Assembly: GCA_030770545.1 (NCBI GenBank)
Contig: CM061098.1
Span: forward strand, 9,865,501-9,929,500
Length of the DNA stretch: 64,000 nucleotides
Source of the DNA: Macropodus opercularis
Taxonomy: Eukaryota; Chordata; Actinopteri; Anabantiformes; Osphronemidae
Direction: 5' to 3'
How positions within the stretch are numbered: position 1 is the stretch's first letter; the number at the start of each line of letters is the position of its first letter. Shown piece after piece: positions 62,801 through 64,000 of the stretch. Below the pieces are notes generated by a model, which worked only from the letters and a program-made list of their open reading frames with translations, searched no databases and was not told the origin of the DNA. The translations under genes and the position numbers were made by a program.

Positions 62801-64000
62801 ATTAATATGTTCCCTCACTAATGTAATTGAATTAACTAGTTAGTCCAACCAATAATATGACAATACAGCATCATACAGTTTAACGGCAAAGTGAGTCCAC
62901 TTTTAAAGACTGACTTCGTTTAGTTTTAGAAGCTACGGTAAAGTGACTTTTTACTTGCTGCCACCACCTGAAAACAACGGCTTGGATGTACAAGGCTAAC
63001 GTTTGACTAGCATTGTATTGTCTACAAAGCTTCACTAGACAATGTGTTTTAAAATTGGACTCTAAAATAAACAGTAATTTTTGCATAAAGCTCCAGAATC
63101 CACAGTAGGAAGAAGAAATAACAGACATTTACATTTAGAAGCACTAACCTCTGGTTGCCAACAGTTTCTTCTTCTCATAGTCATAATCCTGCAAAGCACA
63201 CACAGGAAATAGAGCAGGTAAATAATGCATGAAATTGAATTTGGTTTTTTCTCCGGTTGCTGAAGAGCGACAGGGGAACCTAATTTACAGCGAGAACAAC
63301 CCCACAGGAAACAGCACTTCCTGCAGCTGTGGTAGTAAACAAACACAAAAATCTATTCTGGAAATCTAATCTTACCAGTTAAGGGATGCACAAATCAATA
63401 GCTTTCATGACACTACAGATTTTCCTGCTGTTTTCTCCTTACTTTGATCTGAGCCGTAGTGTAATTAACAGATATTACTCTCTCTCTCTCTCTGTCTCTC
63501 TGTGCTCCTCTTGATCTCAAAAGCATTTTCAGTGCCATAAGTCTAAAGATCCCTGTTTTATCTCACCTCAGCACTGGGTGAGTCAGCACAAACATCCTGA
63601 GCCAAAGCCACGTCTCTCCTCAGGCTGCTCCTCCACTCACTCCTCCCGCCATCCGTCTCTGTACTGGACAGTCTGGCAGACACGGGAAGACAAGGTGAAG
63701 ATGAAAGTGTAATGACGGTGAGAAACATACCACTTCTCCATTCCCCAGACCAACAGCGAGATGTGTGTGTGTGTGTGAAGGTGTGTTATAATCACACTAC
63801 CGTATACTGTATGGTGCAAAAGTCATTGTGAAAATTTGGCATTTGTAACATCCGGGACAGAGTGAGATAACAAGCGTGGAACTCGGTGAATGCTCACCTG
63901 TGTGTCAGCGCCTGCCCTGTTGAATGGCGTCTGCCCTGGTGGCCAAACATCTTGGCAATTTCAGGACCCTGGAGACTCCCCCTCCGACCCATCACTCCAA
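59676..64000 (-). CDS. bicc2: Bicaudal-C family RNA-binding protein, C-terminal eight exons (5' part outside window)
   Basis: Eight minus-strand exons join in frame to 339 residues and a TGA. Bicaudal-C proteins bind mRNAs through N-terminal KH domains and oligomerise through a C-terminal SAM domain to control translation; BICC1 loss causes cystic kidneys and laterality defects. The fragment carries YEKKKLLATRAMQRKPVVTE, TWSGLGFSKSMPAEAVKELR, SDSENWRDR, a poly-Ser stretch, the SAM domain (LPELLNQLGLIKYIDVFEQQ to FGARRKMLLAIS) and the tail YLEGGASGRLPR. These match the BICC1 C-terminus as I recall it, with clear divergence. Placement beside spock1, and divergence from BICC1 in the linker and SAM, favour the fish paralog bicc2 over bicc1a/b; that choice is inference. 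The KH domains must lie beyond the window end. Confidence 0.85.
59893..59992 (-). CDS. bicc2: bicc exon 7 of window (second half of SAM)
   Basis: 100 bp with acceptor GCACTCGTCCAG and donor TCTCAG|GTGAGA; phase 0 to phase 1. It encodes IDYQTFLTLSDEDLKEVG and then VSTFGARRKMLLAIS, completing the SAM domain. The GARRK motif before the last helix is typical of BICC SAM polymers. Confidence 0.96.
60176..60342 (-). CDS. bicc2: bicc exon 6 of window (first half of SAM)
   Basis: 167 bp with acceptor TGACCTTTCTAG and donor CAAGAG|GTAAAC; phase 1 to phase 0. After a Ser-rich lead-in (SFPSSSGYYESVCSSRRAS) it encodes DDLPELLNQLGLIKYIDVFE and QQE, helices 1-2 of the SAM domain. Confidence 0.95.
60418..60634 (-). 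CDS. bicc2: bicc exon 5 of window (poly-Ser linker)
   Basis: 217 bp with acceptor CTCCTTCCAG and donor CCCT|GTAAGT; phase 0 to phase 1. It encodes MCNGSDSENWRDRRGSTPSS followed by a Ser/Pro-rich low-complexity tract of about 35 residues, ending SVNRSRNDMP. SDSENWRDR is a BICC signature. The TCC/TCT-rich repeat is probably length-variable. Confidence 0.9.
60635..61406 (-). other. bicc intron (exon 4 to 5)
   Basis: 772 bp, GT-AG, phase 0. No features are seen. Confidence 0.85.
61407..61564 (-). CDS. bicc2: bicc exon 4 of window (MQRKPVVTEV / SKSMPAE block)
   Basis: 158 bp with acceptor GCTGTGTCAG and donor CAACAA|GTACGG; phase 1 to phase 0. It encodes AMQRKPVVTEVRRPTDTWSG and then LGFSKSMPAEAVKELRNISR, the most conserved non-domain block of BICC proteins. 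The long open frame on the opposite strand over the same bases is a shadow. Confidence 0.93.
61565..63148 (-). other. bicc intron (exon 3 to 4)
   Basis: 1.58 kb, GT-AG, phase 1. It contains a GTGTGTG-rich patch near 62.57-62.61 kb; nothing else is recognised. Confidence 0.85.
63149..63188 (-). CDS. bicc2: bicc exon 3 of window (40-bp microexon)
   Basis: 40 bp with acceptor TGTGCTTTGCAG and donor CAGAG|GTTAGT; phase 0 to phase 1. It encodes DYDYEKKKLLATR, a segment I recall as conserved in Bicaudal-C proteins, which reads straight into AMQRKPVVTEV of the next exon. Confidence 0.88.
63189..63566 (-). other. bicc intron (exon 2 to 3)
   Basis: 378 bp, GT-AG, phase 0, with a (CT)n run at about 63475-63502. 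Nothing else is seen. Confidence 0.85.
63567..63672 (-). CDS. bicc2: bicc exon 2 of window
   Basis: 106 bp with acceptor CCGTGTCTGCCAG and donor GCTGAG|GTGAGA; enters in phase 2 and leaves in phase 0. It encodes LSSTETDGGRSEWRSSLRRD and then VALAQDVCADSPSAE. The only open phase fits both neighbours. Confidence 0.8.
63898..64000 (-). CDS. bicc2: bicc exon 1 of window (partial)
   Basis: Runs in from the window end to donor CACAG|GTGAGC, leaving in phase 2. It encodes GVMGRRGSLQGPEIAKMFGH and then QGRRHSTGQALTH, a basic linker segment between the KH and SAM regions. Only the donor side is seen. Confidence 0.75.

Noticed and set aside
1..64000. CRISPR arrays, operons, rRNA or tRNA genes
   Set aside because: No such structures were seen; the sequence is vertebrate nuclear DNA, and no tRNA-like B box with matching cloverleaf was found by eye.

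Overview
The window is vertebrate genomic DNA, most likely from a ray-finned fish (teleost). It has long introns with GT-AG splice sites, many (CA)n/(TG)n microsatellites, and degraded copies of interspersed repeats common in spiny-rayed fish genomes. There is no sign of prokaryotic gene organisation. Two protein-coding genes can be assembled exon by exon, and they converge tail to tail.

Plus strand, 1 to about 57.9 kb: the 3' part of a testican-1 gene (spock1), a secreted proteoglycan of the SPARC family. Nine exons (23507-55614) join with consistent phases into 382 residues plus the stop codon. The domain order is the end of the testican N-terminal region, a Kazal/follistatin-like module, the SPARC-type extracellular calcium-binding (EC) domain, a thyroglobulin type-1 domain with the CWCV motif, and an acidic tail with Ser-Gly glycosaminoglycan sites. 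The signal-peptide exon and the next exon were not found, so they should lie upstream. Bases 1-23506 are therefore read as intron. The first four introns between the nine exons are long (15.1, 3.1, 2.3 and 7.3 kb) and the last four are short.

Minus strand, about 59.3 kb to the window end: the 3' part of a Bicaudal-C family gene (bicc1/bicc2 type), an RNA-binding translational regulator. Eight exons (59676-64000, the first cut by the window end) join in phase into 339 residues. They cover the linker downstream of the KH domains, a poly-serine stretch, the SAM domain and the conserved C-terminal tail. The KH-domain exons lie beyond the window.

The most interesting unexplained structure is a pair of candidate in-frame cassette exons (81 and 87 bp) inside the 15.1 kb spock1 intron. 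Both start and end in phase 1, exactly the phase of that intron, so including either or both would add 27, 29 or 56 residues between the N-terminal region and the Kazal module. Other points are a spock1 exon flanked on both sides by (TG)n tracts, one of them abutting its 3' splice site; a 50-bp hairpin with 22-bp arms; a CpG-dense intronic patch with YY1/Sp1-like motifs; and repeat remnants in introns and between the two genes. No complete novel system was found.
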